From NCBI RefSeq assembly GCF_003473485.1, contig NC_053045.1, positions 51,874,494 to 51,938,493 of the forward strand: a DNA stretch of 64,000 bases, in the 5' to 3' direction. The position numbers and the translations under genes were made by a program. Positions within the stretch are counted from its first letter, which is position 1; the number at the start of each line of letters is the position of its first letter. Below are positions 1-12,580 of this stretch, piece after piece. Under the pieces are notes generated by a model. It was given only the letters and a program-made list of their open reading frames with translations, was not told the origin of the DNA and made no database searches. The DNA is from Medicago truncatula (Eukaryota > Streptophyta > Magnoliopsida > Fabales > Fabaceae).

Positions 1-926
1 CAAGTCAAGTTGGATGTGGAAATCCTGAAGCTACAAAGCAAGCTTTTGTGAAAACGTGAAAATCCACCGTAATTTGCTTGAAACAACCGCTAAACCAAAC
101 AAGTACTAATCTTTTAGTTAACACGAAGACTATATTGTTCGACATCATTCATCCTCAAAATCTTTTTTGTTTATTCACAAGATATGAGAGATAAACACCG
201 ACTCTAATTCTATGAGGATAAATTGATAATTTATTCTTATTTGAAAGAGAGAAAAAAACTAATTTAGAGACTAAATTAATACTAATTTCATTTCATAATT
301 ATTGTCTCTTTAACATTTTTTTCTTTTTCTTAAAATAATTGTCACTTTACAATATCATCAATGTAACATTTTTTTATTTTCACTATTATGCCCTTATTTA
401 TTGAATTTCATGCAACTTAATTACTCCACTAACTATGATTAATAAGAATATTTTAATAAATAATAATATTAATTTTATCATTAAAATCAACATAATTAAT
501 CATTGCCTTAATGATCGTAAAAGCAAAATACTATCCATTGAGTGGAGATGCCCATTCGGCTAATTAGGCACACACTAAACTAAACTTTGGGACAACCATT
601 ACCACCAAGCTGTCATTTGAACAGTTTGTAGTCATTTTATAAGCAGGCAAAGGGTAGATGATTCGTTGCATTCTTCCACATTCTCCTAATTACTTCACAT
701 TGGAAAACAAATTTTTCAGAGCAATGTTACTTAAACAACCTTTTTATATGACAATTTATTGGACAACCACGTTAGAAAAAGAAATTTAGATAATGACATA
801 AATATCAAAGCAATAGAGAGAGAAAGTAGAACAACAACAACAACGTATATATGAAAAGAGAAAGTTGTCAAAAATGTTTGAATTTCTCAAAATCTTAATA
901 CCAAACCACCACTACCACTCCCTCCC
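1..926. other. Intergenic, upstream of the DUF1645 gene
   Basis: AT-rich non-coding DNA with no open frame or repeat structure I can support. The last part must hold the promoter of the gene starting at 1002. Confidence 0.5.
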
Positions 927-934
927 TATAAATA
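927..934 (+). promoter_or_regulatory. TATA box of the DUF1645 gene
   Basis: A TATAAATA motif follows a pyrimidine-rich stretch and lies 75 bp upstream of the ATG at 1002. This predicts a transcription start near 960 and a 5' UTR of about 40 bases. Confidence 0.6.
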
Positions 935-1001
935 CCACATCCTAGAATCTTCCTACACCTCAATGATGTCACCATAAACTTTCTTCTTCTGAAACGGAAC
1001 G

Positions 1002-1631
1002 ATGACGATGCAAACAGAGTCTCTCCATCAACAATTTTCATCTCCAAGTTTCAGCAGTTATAGTTCTGATACTTTATCTCAAATTGCAGCTAGAGTCATC
1101 CACAACCTCCACACCGAAGAAGACACACTTCTCGAATCTTCACAACAAAACGACACCGTCAACAACGATGACTCTGAGTTCGAGTTCAATTTACTTTCCA
1201 CAGACACTGTCTCCGCCGATGACATTTTCCACAACGGTCAGATCAAACCCACTTACCCACTGTTCGACCAATCTTTACTCAACGGCGTCGTTTCTGTTTC
1301 TCCCGTTCTCCCTGAAACTGTGCCACGGCGTCGTCGTTTACCTCTGAAGAAGCTCATGGCAGTCGAAGGTGAAGAGTTTGACGATGTTGCCCCGGATACG
1401 TACTGCGTGTGGACCCCACCTTGCAAAAAGAGCAGCTCTACGGACTCGGCTTCAAAACGGTGGAAGTTTCGGGATTTGCTACTTCGGAGTCATAGTGATG
1501 GAAAGAAAGAGTCGCTTTTGTTTATGAGCCCCGGTGGTAAGGATAGGTCTGCCGTTAACGGTGGCGTAGGGGAGGCCAAAGATGGGTATCGATCCAAGAG
1601 GAAATTAGGAATTAGCTGGGTTATTCAGTAA
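1002..1631 (+). CDS. DUF1645 family protein, single exon, 209 aa
   Basis: An intact intronless frame of 209 residues. The N-terminal part is Ser/Gln-rich and acidic (about residues 1-65). The middle carries a basic PRRRRLPLKK patch (about 109-118) followed by VWTPPCKK. The C-terminal part has KRWKFRDLLLRSHSDGKK (about 152-169), which I recognise as the signature of the plant DUF1645 family. No signal peptide or membrane segment is visible, and the basic patches would suit a nuclear protein. Members are small, often stress-responsive proteins of unknown biochemical function. The start is supported by a TATA box 75 bp upstream; a second Met lies two codons further in. The gene is divergent from DXR, about 8 kb from its start. 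From memory, the Arabidopsis homologue At5g62770 is also close to DXR and PEX14. Confidence 0.85.
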   Translation: MTMQTESLHQQFSSPSFSSYSSDTLSQIAARVIHNLHTEEDTLLESSQQNDTVNNDDSEFEFNLLSTDTVSADDIFHNGQIKPTYPLFDQSLLNGVVSVSPVLPETVPRRRRLPLKKLMAVEGEEFDDVAPDTYCVWTPPCKKSSSTDSASKRWKFRDLLLRSHSDGKKESLLFMSPGGKDRSAVNGGVGEAKDGYRSKRKLGISWVIQ

Positions 1632-2651
1632 TGGGCTTTTGAAGCCTAGATTATTACTATCTTCTCACAATTATTATCTTCAATTCAATTTCGGTGGGTT
1701 TCTTTTGGTGTAATTAAAGTTTGCATAGCATGATAATTTTATTTTATTATAAAATTTGCATGAGATTTAGTTAATGTTTGGATTCGTGATGAGTTTGACA
1801 TATAATGTTTTTGTTTATTTATGCGGTACAATTGAGAGAAGCGATTATTCTTAGCTTCTGATTTTCACGGTGGAATGGTTTTGAAACACACAAAATACGT
1901 TGGACACCAAACCAAACAATGCAATAATACGGTTAGCCACTATTTCGTCAAATCTACCATGATATCGATATGTACATTCTGTGTAAAATTTCTCTTTTAA
2001 TTTGTTTATAGAGATTGAATTATAGAATTGTTGTATGTGTTGTGGGGTTAGTTTAGATTTGGGATATCTTTTTTAGTTAGGTTTTATTTTGTGGCTATGT
2101 TTGTTGATAAAGTTAGAATTGAATTTTGGAAATTGGAAGAACTAAATGAGAAGATGACGTGTGTGTTTTTGTGCCTGCATGGTATCATGGAAAAGGTGAC
2201 GCAGAATATACTGTAATATAAGTTGGCAAGTATTGTTCCGTATTTTCGTGTAGAAAAAAGAAGGTGTGGGTCTCACACGGCATAGACTTGTTGAGACGGT
2301 GATGTTTATGTCAACAAGAGCAAGTCTTTGTTTGAGACTTGGAGTTGGAGCATAGGTTCGGTTAAATTAAAGTACAAATACTAAAGCATGCTGTTTTTTT
2401 TTTGTCTTTTCTTGAACTTGAACAGAATAAGAGTTTATTTTGGTTTTGTTTTGTCTAAAATGAGAGTGGGTTTTAGCTTTACTAATTATATTGGAGGGTC
2501 AAGGCTGGCTAAAATAAAATTAAAAAAACAGAATATCAAAGAATGTAGACTTAAGTAAAGTGGGACATGAAAATCAACTACAAAAATTATTTTAAAAAAA
2601 TAGAAAACAACTGCAAGAATTATCAAAAGAAGCTTCCTTTCCTGTATTGGT
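1632..2651. other. 3' flank and intergenic DNA
   Basis: T-rich transcribed 3' flank of the DUF1645 gene followed by AT-rich DNA. I see no further gene or structured repeat. Confidence 0.4.
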
Positions 2652-2957
2652 AAAGGATGCGTTTGTTTTAGATTTAAAGAAAATAGATTTTGTGTTAAAA
2701 TCTGAAATTATTTGTGTTTGTTTACTATTAAAAAAAATCATTTAAAAAAAAAAAGATTTTTAACTAGTTCATGTTTGAAAAAAATAGATTTCGAGAAAAA
2801 CTAATCCTAATAGTTTTTCATTTTATAGTCAAAATATATTTTTTTTGATAAAATGATTTTTCTAAAAATTTTAAACAAACACTTAAAAATGATAAAATAG
2901 ATTTGTTTTACTGAGAAAATAATTTTTTTCCTAAAAAAATAAAAAACAAATGGGGCC
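2652..2957. mobile_element. Possible hAT-like MITE
   Basis: An AT-rich segment that begins GATGCGTTTGTTTTAGATTT and ends with an approximate inverse of it (reading GCCCCATTTGTTTTTTATTT on the other strand). Internal A/T runs alternate in a way that would fold back. This is typical of degenerate hAT-type MITEs in plants. No target-site duplication was found, so the call is tentative. Confidence 0.35.
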
Positions 2958-3848
2958 AAAAACTCGGAAAGGAAACCGATTTTATTGAGCTGATCTTGTA
3001 GTGAACTAGGGTAAAATATTGTTTATTTTTGAAAAGTTTGTCTTTTTTTCATCTTGGTTTTTATATTCCATTGTTTTTCTTTGTTATCCTCTGATTTTTC
3101 ATGTCAAATATTTGCTTTATATATTGTTCTTTTACGAGTGTATTTACTATATTATATAAGTATATGTATATGTCACATACTATATTACTTTAATTAAGAG
3201 GTAAACTTAACAAGTCTACTCCCTTAAAAAAAAAAAAAAAAGTCTACTAGTCAAATTCGCAATTGACAATATGAGTTTACTTCACTATACTTTGAAAACT
3301 CTGGGTACATGCATACCTTGACCAAAGTTACTTTCCAATCTCAGCATTCGCCAAAATCTTTCCAGGGAGGCTATTGGATTAATCAAGGAGGCAATATATT
3401 GGCGAGTGAAATATTTATACCACCCATTAATTTTGAATGGCAGACAGTATTGTTGGCCATGGCTCAATGGCACAGTGGATTTTCAGCTTTCCACATGTCT
3501 TCTTGACGGTGGCAGGAATAAAATAAGTGTATGATAATGACCCCAACTTATAAGGGACTCATAAAAATTGTGCTTATAATTGATGTCTAATATGTCATTC
3601 TCTACCAAGTTTATCTTAAATTTTAACTATATCCTCAATTAAAAGCAACTTTGTGATGCTATATTTTTGTGATCTTAATCCTCGGGTTTTCATTGTAAGT
3701 GACTCTAATAAAGTGAAACTTGGATGGAACGTTGGTAAAATCAAACAAAAAGTTGTTCCAGTTAGAGATGGATTTCGGATATTTCCGATTGATTTGACCA
3801 TAATTAAAGTTCATCATAATGTAGGAGTATTAAAAAACTTCTAGTAAG
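2958..3848. other. Intergenic, no recognisable gene
   Basis: AT-rich DNA with a 16-base A run near 3227. Two overlapping short frames on opposite strands near 3285-3506 match nothing I know and look like chance. Confidence 0.4.
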
Positions 3849-3860
3849 GATGAGAAAAAG

Positions 3861-3996
3861 ACTTAACTCAGTTGGTAGGGATATTGCATGTTATATGCAG
3901 GGATCGGGGTTCGAACCCCGGACACCCCACTTCTCCACGTTTAATTGTGTGAGCTCTAGCCACTAGGCTACTTGATATAAAAAAAAAAAACAAAAA
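3861..3996 (+). mobile_element. tRNA-derived SINE with 12-bp target duplication
   Basis: The 5' part resembles a tRNA: an A-box-like TTAACTCAGTTGGTAGGGAT near 3864 and a B-box-like GGTTCGAACCCC near 3908. A tRNA-unrelated tail follows and ends in an A-run at 3979-3990. The element is flanked by a perfect direct repeat GATGAGAAAAAG at 3849-3860 and 3997-4008, which marks the insertion. The tRNA-like part does not close into a full cloverleaf, so this is a retroposon and not a tRNA gene. Confidence 0.8.
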
Positions 3997-4008
3997 GATG
4001 AGAAAAAG

Positions 4009-4884
4009 GCAGACCAATTCCATTTCCATAGGAACGTCTGGAAAAATAGAAGTAAGGCAAGACAATATAACGTGGTCTGTTTCCAAAGTCAATAGTTAGA
4101 GATCACTATGACGATGTGCCTGTAATTGAAATATCGACAGCAGCATATAGCTGGAAATGAACTTCAAGAAAATGTTGTATGAACTACACAAAGGTGCATG
4201 TACACTTACCTCTCTTGGGGCTATTAACCCCACTTTATTTCATAAACATGTATAATCTATTTAGTATAAATAATATCAATAACACAGCACTACGGTTTGT
4301 GGCAAGTGAGGGATGCAAGAGTACCTACATTCCTTGAGAGGGTGATGTTGAAACAGGTAAATATGGGAAGTGAATCCTCAACATTTCTTCTTTCAATTAT
4401 GAAAATTTTAGAGTAAGTTGAAGTGTGTGGAGAATATTTAAACTCCGTCTATTGTGACAGTATCATGTTTATATTATCAAAACTATAGCAATGTTTATAC
4501 ATATAAAAGAAAAACCAAACTAATGAAAGAAATTGAGATTGAAAAATAAATATGATCAATTCCCCAAATATGATATCAAGAGTAAGGGCCTTGAGCATCA
4601 ATGGCCAAATCTGCTATGCCTAGGCTCATATTGTCGGTTAAAAGACAGACGAATTATTATTCATTGAAGTTATGACAAAACTATAAGATCAACGAAATTG
4701 TGGTGTAAGATAAATATTCCATTAATAAAACCCTTATCTTTCAAAATCTGGGGAATACACCATGCTAAATTGTATACAATTGTTCAATGGCCAAAGAAAT
4801 TAAGGAGAAAAATGCTAACACTAGCAGCTGGTAGGAATCGGGCCACACCACAACCACTAATTCTTCTTAAATCAGTGATCAGTC
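4009..4884. other. Region downstream of DXR
   Basis: Non-coding DNA between the SINE and the DXR stop codon. The part nearest 4884 must include the DXR 3' UTR and polyadenylation site. Nothing else is recognised. Confidence 0.4.
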
Positions 4885-7752
4885 TCATGCTAGAACAGGA
4901 GTGAAGCTTGAAGAGCTTTGCAAACTAGCAGCATATTCTCGTGCCCACAAGTCATAGTGAATAATTTCCTCAAGGGAAGGTGAGGTCAACAATTCATCTT
5001 GATGCTTCTGACATGTTAGCTCCACAACCTTGAAAATATCCAAATAGCTAATCCTGAAAACAGCAAAATAACCAATTAAATGTGGATTTAATGATTTAGA
5101 TCAACAAGACACATATTGTAGCCTAAAACCTATGATGTATGGAGCACTGTCAATTTCAAAAAGGAGCCATGCACACGGCACACGTATCAGACAGCGTTAG
5201 AACATGACAAATTCCTAATAGTCATGTTTTGCTTGGAATCTTCTAAGATTGTAAAGAACTGAAAAGTGCTGGTAAAAATCAAAGTAATATGGCCACACAA
5301 TCAAGGATTCAAGACCACGACAAATGCTAATAAATATCCACCCTGCTGAATACAGATGCAAGTTATATATAGGAGGCAATCGCCAATAACTGATCCTTTT
5401 TATTATTTTAACAATCAGCATGAAGGAATTTTGATACTTTGTGAAAGCAAGATTCGGGGAGAGACAAATGGAATAACTTCTCACAAACCTGGAAATGAGT
5501 CAGTGTTTTGGGTTTTAAAAACTTTGTATTTGCATGGATAATTATCTTGAGGTTATGGTGGGATGGAAGTAAAACTTATATTTTGAAGGTTTCTTATAAC
5601 TGCAGTATTTTTTAAATGCAATCAATGTTCAGCACAATTCTTCCGGAACTTGTAAGTTGTAATGAGTAAAATAACAAAAATATTACTTACTTTTCATCAA
5701 TAAACATCTCTACAGCTTTCTCATTTGCTGCACTAAGAACACCTGTCATGGTGCCTCCAGCGCGGCCAGCAGCATAGGCAAGATTCATGGATGGATACTT
5801 AATGTTGTCAGGAGCTTTAAAAGTAAGGGAACCAAGCCTGCATATTCACATTTCAAATATGGCTCTGTCAAACAATAAATTTTCAAACTTCAAAACTCTA
5901 TGCCTAGGTGGGATCTGTCTATTTTCTTCAGTATGAACTAAGGAAACGAAATTAAGGGGAAAATAACCGTACTTGCAAAGATCAAGCCGAGGCCAAGTGA
6001 CTTCAGAACAATAAACTCTGTCAGGCCATGATAATGTATAAAGGATTGGCAAACGCATATCAGGCCACCCCAATTGTGCAAGAACAGATGAATCCTATAA
6101 AGGAAAAAATAATTAAGTATTAGATTAATATTTAACAACATTAAGGATTATCAAAAGACGGCAGCCAACACAACATATTATAAGGTCTAAACCTGTGTTT
6201 CAATCATTGAATGTATGATTGATTGTGGATGAATGACAATGTCAATATCATCATAATCAGCTCCAAATAAGTAATGTGCTTCAATCACTTCTAGACCCTA
6301 CAAAAGAAGTAGAACAAATTTACTATATACTTGGGAAATTTAAATCACATAATCATACATATATCATAAGAAAGAAAGAAACCTTGTTAAAAAGTGTAGC
6401 AGAGTCCACGGTTATCTTTTTCCCCATACTCCAGTTGGGATGTTTTAATGCATCGGCAACTTTAACATCTTTCAGTTTCTCAACAGGCCAATCCCTATTA
6501 ATCATGAAGCGAAGCATACTTACAGTCATGTAGATCATATAGGGTCCACAACAAAACTAAGAAAGGGAAATTCAAGGTTTTCCATGATCAATGGGTTTCC
6601 ATCATGATATGAAAATTGGCAGCAAGCAAAATTCAGACATACATAAAAAAGTTTATTGTATCCAACATAAAAAGAAGCAACTGAACATGGGAAACAGGAA
6701 AAGTGCTGCCACTCAGGTTTATTTTACATACCTAAAAGCACCTCCGGATGCAGTTAGAATGACTCGCCTAAGTGCACCCTCTGTTAACCCCTGGATACAC
6801 TGAAGCGAAAAATAGTTTTTCTATTAATAAATGAAGCAGGTGATGAAATAATTGCCCGAGTTTAATAAAAAAGATGTTGAGGCCAGAGTATAATATGTGA
6901 AATATATAAGCCAGGGTATCTATAGTCCACTACTCTTGTTACACACACAAATTTTGTAATGCAGTATGTGATTTTGTACCTGAAAAATAGCAGAATGTTC
7001 GGAATCAGCAGGAAGTATTTTTACATTATGCTTCCGGGCAAGAGGAAGGACAAAAGGACCTCCGGCAATTAGTGTCTCTTTATTGGCCAAAGCTATGTCT
7101 TTTCCAGCTTCTATGGCCGCAACTGTTGGCTAATAAAAAAATGAGAGGATTTTCAGCAATCTAATATATATTTTGTGATAATAGTGATACAATCATAGTT
7201 GTGTCTTTTCTCGCTGATTAATTTTTCTACGATTTTTGTCACTAATAAATAAATGAACAGCAAACGAGTCATTGAAAGATAGCACATCAGTCATAATAGT
7301 ACATGAATGGAAAGATGAAATCATGAAAATCACACACATGATCCCCAAACATGCATTTAGCCATCAAATTAATCCTTGAATGTCTATTTTGCTATTGAAT
7401 TAGTCCCAAAGGTTTGTAATGTGTGAACTAACTTAACCGAAAAAGACACATTCAAGGTTTTTGTGTGTAATTTTCAACATTCAATGACCAAGTTCATGCA
7501 ATATGGGCCATTATAAGCAATATATTATTACAATACACACACAATGACATTCTTTACTTCACAATTTGTAGATCACTTTCCTTTCAAACTATCAATGCCC
7601 TAATATAAAAATAAGACTGATAAGAACGCCTTGCAATTTTACATGTAGTAAGATAAGACTTGGTTGTTATCATTGATGTTTCATTATCATTGTTGTTTTG
7701 TTTTATTTGACTCACTTGTTATCATTGTTCAAATAAATAAATTTGACAAGCA

Positions 7753-7796
<44 letters not shown>

Positions 7797-9166
7797 TTAT
7801 AATATAATAGCAACAACAACATCAATGTTCTTCAAAGTTCAAATTGTTGGATGCAATTAACAAAGTTAATTTAAAAAGCGTGTAGATGCACGCACACGGA
7901 AGATCTCTTTCGTAGCATAGCGAATAAAACAGTTACAAAAGAGAGCCGAAAAAAGGGAAAAGAGGTTACCTTTAGTCCTGCACAGCCTACTATTCCCGTG
8001 ACAACAGTGACTGCATCCGGGTGACGTGCAACCTAAGCATATAAAAGCAATAGCTTATGAAAAACGATATTGGTATTCTAAACCAAATTGCAATAAATAA
8101 ACAAAACAGATTTCCACCTCAATGACGCCTTGTTCTCCCGGGATGATCTCAGGTTTTTCTTCAACATCTTTTAACGCTTCTTGAAGTTCAGCAAGTAGAG
8201 ACTCGTTTCTAACAGCAACGAGTTGTGGCTTAAATCTTTTAACCTATGTAACATAAATACCAAGAGATTAATCTTTTTTCCCATAGTTGGTAGCATATTC
8301 AAAATTTGAGATATACTGACTGAACCTTAAACCATACAATTAATTAACTTCAAACTAAAACTTGTTTAGTCTTCTAAGAGAAGAAAATAATGAAATCCGT
8401 CGTAAACGCTTAAGAGTGAATACGAGGTTTTTGAAAACAGAAACAGGAAGATGATTTTCAATATAACAACAATTAATAGCCATGGGAGTGAATCCATCAT
8501 GTAAAATTTAAGAAATTATTGTGTTCAGACATATAGTAACAAACCAATCCAAAGTTTCAAAACATAACATGGTTGAATGAAGTAATTACCTGATCTACAA
8601 GAAGAGTAATGTTTGAACCAGCTGCAAGTGCGACAACTCTAAACTTATCTGGATTCTCAGCGACAATATCTAGTGTCTACAAAAGCATACAGGGGGGAAT
8701 GAATCACAAAAAAAAGAAAAGAAAAAAAAACTTGTAACAAATGAAGCATTAAAAAACAGAAATAGTCAATTTTGATGAGAGGGTGGGTTCATATAGCAGT
8801 ACCTGAGTTCCAATTGAACCAGTACACCCCACAATGGAAATGGGTTTAGGGCCTTCCCAAGTCTTGTTACCTAATTCTGGGATTGCTCGTCCTGGCCATG
8901 CTGGTGGTGGTCCTGATGTTGACTGCACTGAACAGTAAACTCTTGTTCCTGATGCTGTTCCATTTTCTTTTCTTTTCAAAGCAACACCACCTGAGAATCA
9001 AAGTAGCATTAATCAATCAATATAAACAAAATGATTTGTGCTAATTAACACAAAGGATTGAAGAGAAGAAAGAACCTGGGAATTTAGGAGTGAAGCGGTT
9101 AGACTTGAGGGGGTCAGTGAAAAAACCAGACTTAAGTTCAGCTGGAGAATACAAATTCAGAGCCAT
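4885..9166 (-). CDS. DXR: 1-deoxy-D-xylulose 5-phosphate reductoisomerase, plastid
   Basis: Catalyses the NADPH-dependent conversion of DXP to MEP, the committed step of the plastid MEP isoprenoid pathway. Twelve exons: 9076-9166, 8803-8990, 8590-8676, 8118-8243, 7970-8032, 6980-7129, 6732-6799, 6383-6494, 6193-6297, 5973-6094, 5691-5837, 4885-5053. They join in frame into 475 residues, close to the 477 of Arabidopsis. A plastid transit peptide precedes the plant-conserved PPPAWPGRA motif. Visible landmarks are the NADPH-binding GCTGSIGTQ (85-93), [12 protein letters not shown], the metal-binding DSEHSA (about 227-232), SGGAF (253-257), and [18 protein letters not shown] (281-298) with its catalytic-site residues. 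The C-terminal helical domain is complete. The loop has Cys where I expect Ser in GSTGSIG, and RVYCSEVTW has Tyr where Arabidopsis has Pro; both look tolerable. All introns are GT-AG. The gene is oriented like PEX14, about 4 kb downstream of it. Confidence 0.96.
7753..7792. repeat. (AAT)n microsatellite in DXR intron 5
   Basis: About 13 uninterrupted AAT trinucleotides inside the 840-bp intron between exons 5 and 6 of DXR. Confidence 0.9.
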
Positions 9167-11163
9167 CAAAAAGGTTGATGTTGTAGCTTGAACAATAAAA
9201 AACCAAAGAGAGTGCAGTGTTCTTATGTAACAAGATGTGGTGGGTTAGAGTTTTTAATAATAATATTTGTAGCCGAGACAAGAATCCACAATGGATGTGG
9301 TTTCGGACAGCATCAACAACAGGGTATTATTGTTAATTAATTATTTTTGAAAGAGAGGTAAGGGAAATGGAAAGTGGGTAATATAGAAATAGATTAGAAT
9401 GAGGACGAAATAGAGAGTATGGACGAGGGTCCAACTTGTGGAATCATCGTTGGTTCACTTATCATATATTCTCTTTTAGTTTCAAACTAGATAGATACTT
9501 TTGTTTAGTAAGTTATTCACTTTCATGTGATTATGTGAAACTCACTCAATTACATCACACAACCATTTTTTACATTATTTATTGTTTGAAATTTTTTAGG
9601 AAGTTTGTGAAAGTGAGCTAAATCCATTCAATTAAGTGTTGAAATTAGAATTGTGAGTTCAATCCTAAGCATTTCTATGAGTTTTTTACTATATGAATTA
9701 TATCATTAACTACATATTATCTGATAAAATAAAATCATCTTCTTTAATTCAAAAGTTATCTTTAAACAGTCTTGTTTGTATTTATTTTTAGGAGTCTTTT
9801 ACTAATTTTATATTGAAATTGGATTCTCTCCTTCAAATACTTCTCTTCCACTATCTAATTCATTAAAATTTGTGGTAGATGATTATCGTTGTTCATAAGT
9901 TAACTTTCATGTTGAATTCTCTAAAAGAAAAATAAATGCAGTCAACACCTTGACAACAAATTTATATATGCACTTAATCATCAATAATACTATCATTATA
10001 TTCCTATATTTATCGAATACTATGTTATTTATGAAATGAATTATATTCTTTTAGTGTTAAAAATATTCCTATCTTATTATTTTACCAAGTGTGGTACATG
10101 AGAGAGAAGATTAAAAACTGATTTTTCTATTATAAATAATTATAATTTTTTAAAATAATTTTAAAATAATTTTATCTATAACCACTTTTATTTTAATCTT
10201 AAATAAATAGTGTTAAAAAGAGTAATTCACTTTAAAATATAAAATTAGTATATTTTGGATAAGTATGAAATTACAAATATTAGTCATTAATGAAAAAATC
10301 AATAATTATATTTTATGAAAATTCATAACAAATTGTACATTGATCAAAATACCACTCCTTGTTTTAATTATTTTTCATGTTAGTATCTTTTCCTTTATAA
10401 GAGTCAAATTCAAAGAATTAAGACAGGCGGCTAGTCCAAATTTATTTTTTCTGACAAATGCTAGTCCAACATGCTAGTCCACTTTTTTCTGAATTAATTT
10501 TCGTTTAACAATTGTTAGCAAATTTTCGTTTGGAACTTTAAGATTGTCAATTTTTGAACATTTAAAAGCATGTCTATTCTCTGTTAAATAATTTAAATAT
10601 TGAATAATTTCTAAATTGTTTAATCGTTTAATGCTTGTATGTTTGATTCTGTTTTTTATCTTTAACAACTATCTTCATTTTCCATTAAAAAATCTTATCT
10701 TCATTTTTTCTTCTTCTTTTTATTAACGAGATACCCTAACCTATCAGTAACAGAGTATACAATTTTAAATGGATTGTAACTTGTAAGCAAGAAACGTGTA
10801 TTTCCTACCTAAACGAAAATTAATTAAGAAGTTTGCATAATAATAATGTAACACGCAATGTCTATATTCTACCCGCTGTGTATATGAATCACGCAAATAA
10901 AGAATTTTAATTTGAGACACCTCTAGTATTTTTCTCTTGAGAGCTCAAACTGATCTATAACTATGTAAAACTAAATGAAATACTTGATTATAACTTATAA
11001 TTAAAATAAACGATATATACATATTTTATATAATTATGTATTTTTCTTATTATGTGGACATATCTTTTAAGTGACACTCAATATAAAATGGAGGTAGTAT
11101 GATATCTAAACATAATTAAATACTAGACCTTATACTCATTCACTTCATTAAACAAGTTGGTCT

Positions 11164-11169
<6 letters not shown>
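9167..11169. other. DXR promoter side and AT-rich intergenic DNA
   Basis: The few hundred bases above 9166 must contain the DXR promoter and 5' UTR; no single TATA element stands out. The rest is AT-rich with only short chance frames. A degenerate tRNA-like stretch near 9600-9680 (GAGTTCAATCCTAAGC) may be an old SINE remnant but is too weak to call. Confidence 0.4.

Positions 11170-11202
<33 letters not shown>
11170..11202. repeat. (TA)n microsatellite
   Basis: About 16 TA dinucleotides in AT-rich intergenic DNA. Confidence 0.9.
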
Positions 11203-11206
<4 letters not shown>

Positions 11207-11532
11207 TTAAGAGCAAGAATTAAGAATTAATAGTTCACTCGAAATATGAGAGCGAACGTGATTTGAGAATCTTCTAATAAAAACAAAATATATTAAATGT
11301 ACTATAAGATGCTTTGATGTTCCTGGTTTGGCATTAGGCGAATGCAAACTTCTGCAAATACCGCCTTACATTTTTTTCTTTAATTTGTGATGAAGTATAT
11401 CGCTATATATATTCGTGAACATAACTGAATTGATAAAGTCATTGCCATACATATAAGTTTGATTCGAATCTTGTATTTTACATTTATTCATATTACTTGG
11501 GAGAAAAAAGTATATGATTATGTTTCTCAATA

Positions 11533-11918
11533 GACTTAATTGCATGTTTGATCCCTTATGTTTATTTTAGTTTTTAAGTTGGTCCCTTATATTTTAAAAG
11601 TTTTAAATTGGTCTTTTACGTTTTAAAAGTTTCAAGTTGATCCAAAACGTTACTCACATTAGAATCAGTTAGCCATTCCACGACATGATATTGAGTTTAA
11701 TAAAACAAAAAAAATTAAAAAAATGTTTTAAAACTGATTTTCTAAATAAGTTAAGTTCGATCACCTATATTATCATCCCGAATCATTAAACATTAAGTGA
11801 TTGAAGGGACTAACTTATTCTAACGTGAATAATATTTTGGACCAACTTGAAATTTTGAAAACGTAAAGGACTAGCTTAAAACTTCTAAAACATAAGAGAT
11901 CAAACATGCAATTAAGTC
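11533..11918. mobile_element. MITE with 31-bp TIRs and 10-bp target duplication
   Basis: The ends are inverted repeats of 31 bp with one mismatch, starting GACTTAATTGCATGTTTGAT and ending with its complement. The element is flanked by a perfect 10-bp direct repeat TTTCTCAATA at 11523-11532 and 11919-11928. Imperfect inverted similarity continues inward (TTGGTCCCTTATATTTTAAA against its counterpart). A 9-11 bp duplication is the mark of the Mutator superfamily, so this is best read as a non-autonomous Mutator-type MITE of 386 bp. It has no coding capacity. Confidence 0.85.
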
Positions 11919-12180
11919 TTTCTCAATATGACCGCATGTTGCAGTGCTAGGGAAGATAGATATAATTTACTCTCAAAGAAAAAGATATAATTTGTGGTTT
12001 AATGGTCTATATGGGTACTTTTGTGTTTCTAAATTAAAAAGAGACAATCGTGAAACACAATGCCCCCTAAGAAAAACATGAAACACAATGTGACCATCTA
12101 CGTATACCACCACGAAACATGAAACAGAACATGAAAAACAGTTCACCTATCAAAATTGCGGATAGTGTAAAATTTGAAAG

Positions 12181-12328
12181 ATTAAATATATTTTTAGTCC
12201 CTATAAAATCACGAGTTTTTAAGTTTAGTTCATATAAAATGTAAATAGAGATGAAAAGTGAATAACTTTTTTGTAGAGACTATACTTAAAAATTTATAAT
12301 TTTAAGGGATTAAAAACATATTTAACCC
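12181..12328. mobile_element. Small MITE, AAATATGTTTTTAGTCCC family
   Basis: About 148 bp with inverted ends of about 50 bp. The left begins ATTAAATATATTTTTAGTCC and the right, on the other strand, GGTTAAATATGTTTTTAATC. Flanks AAATTTGAAAG and AAATTTAAAAG resemble a decayed target duplication. The same terminal motif recurs in the insertion at 36050-36495. Confidence 0.6.
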
Positions 12329-12580
12329 AAATTTAAAAGATAGAAAGATATGTAGTTAACTTGTTTCATAAACCCATGAAACTCATATAAGTCATGTCAC
12401 TTTACGTAGGATTTATTTCTAAAATGTGAAAGTCACATTAATTTCATTTGATAAAAATGAACGGTATAGAAAGTGTTCCTAACATATAACTCAGACTTTG
12501 AATCTCCACTTCATGGATTTAACAAAATTCACAAAAAATAATCTAGAAGCGATTCATTTTATAGTTCAAACCTTATTTAT

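Noticed and set aside
3861-3935. tRNA gene
   Set aside because: Only the A and B boxes match; acceptor and anticodon stems do not form, and a poly(A) tail with flanking duplication shows a SINE.
9600-9680. SINE remnant
   Set aside because: Only one weak B-box-like motif; no A box at the right distance, tail or duplication.
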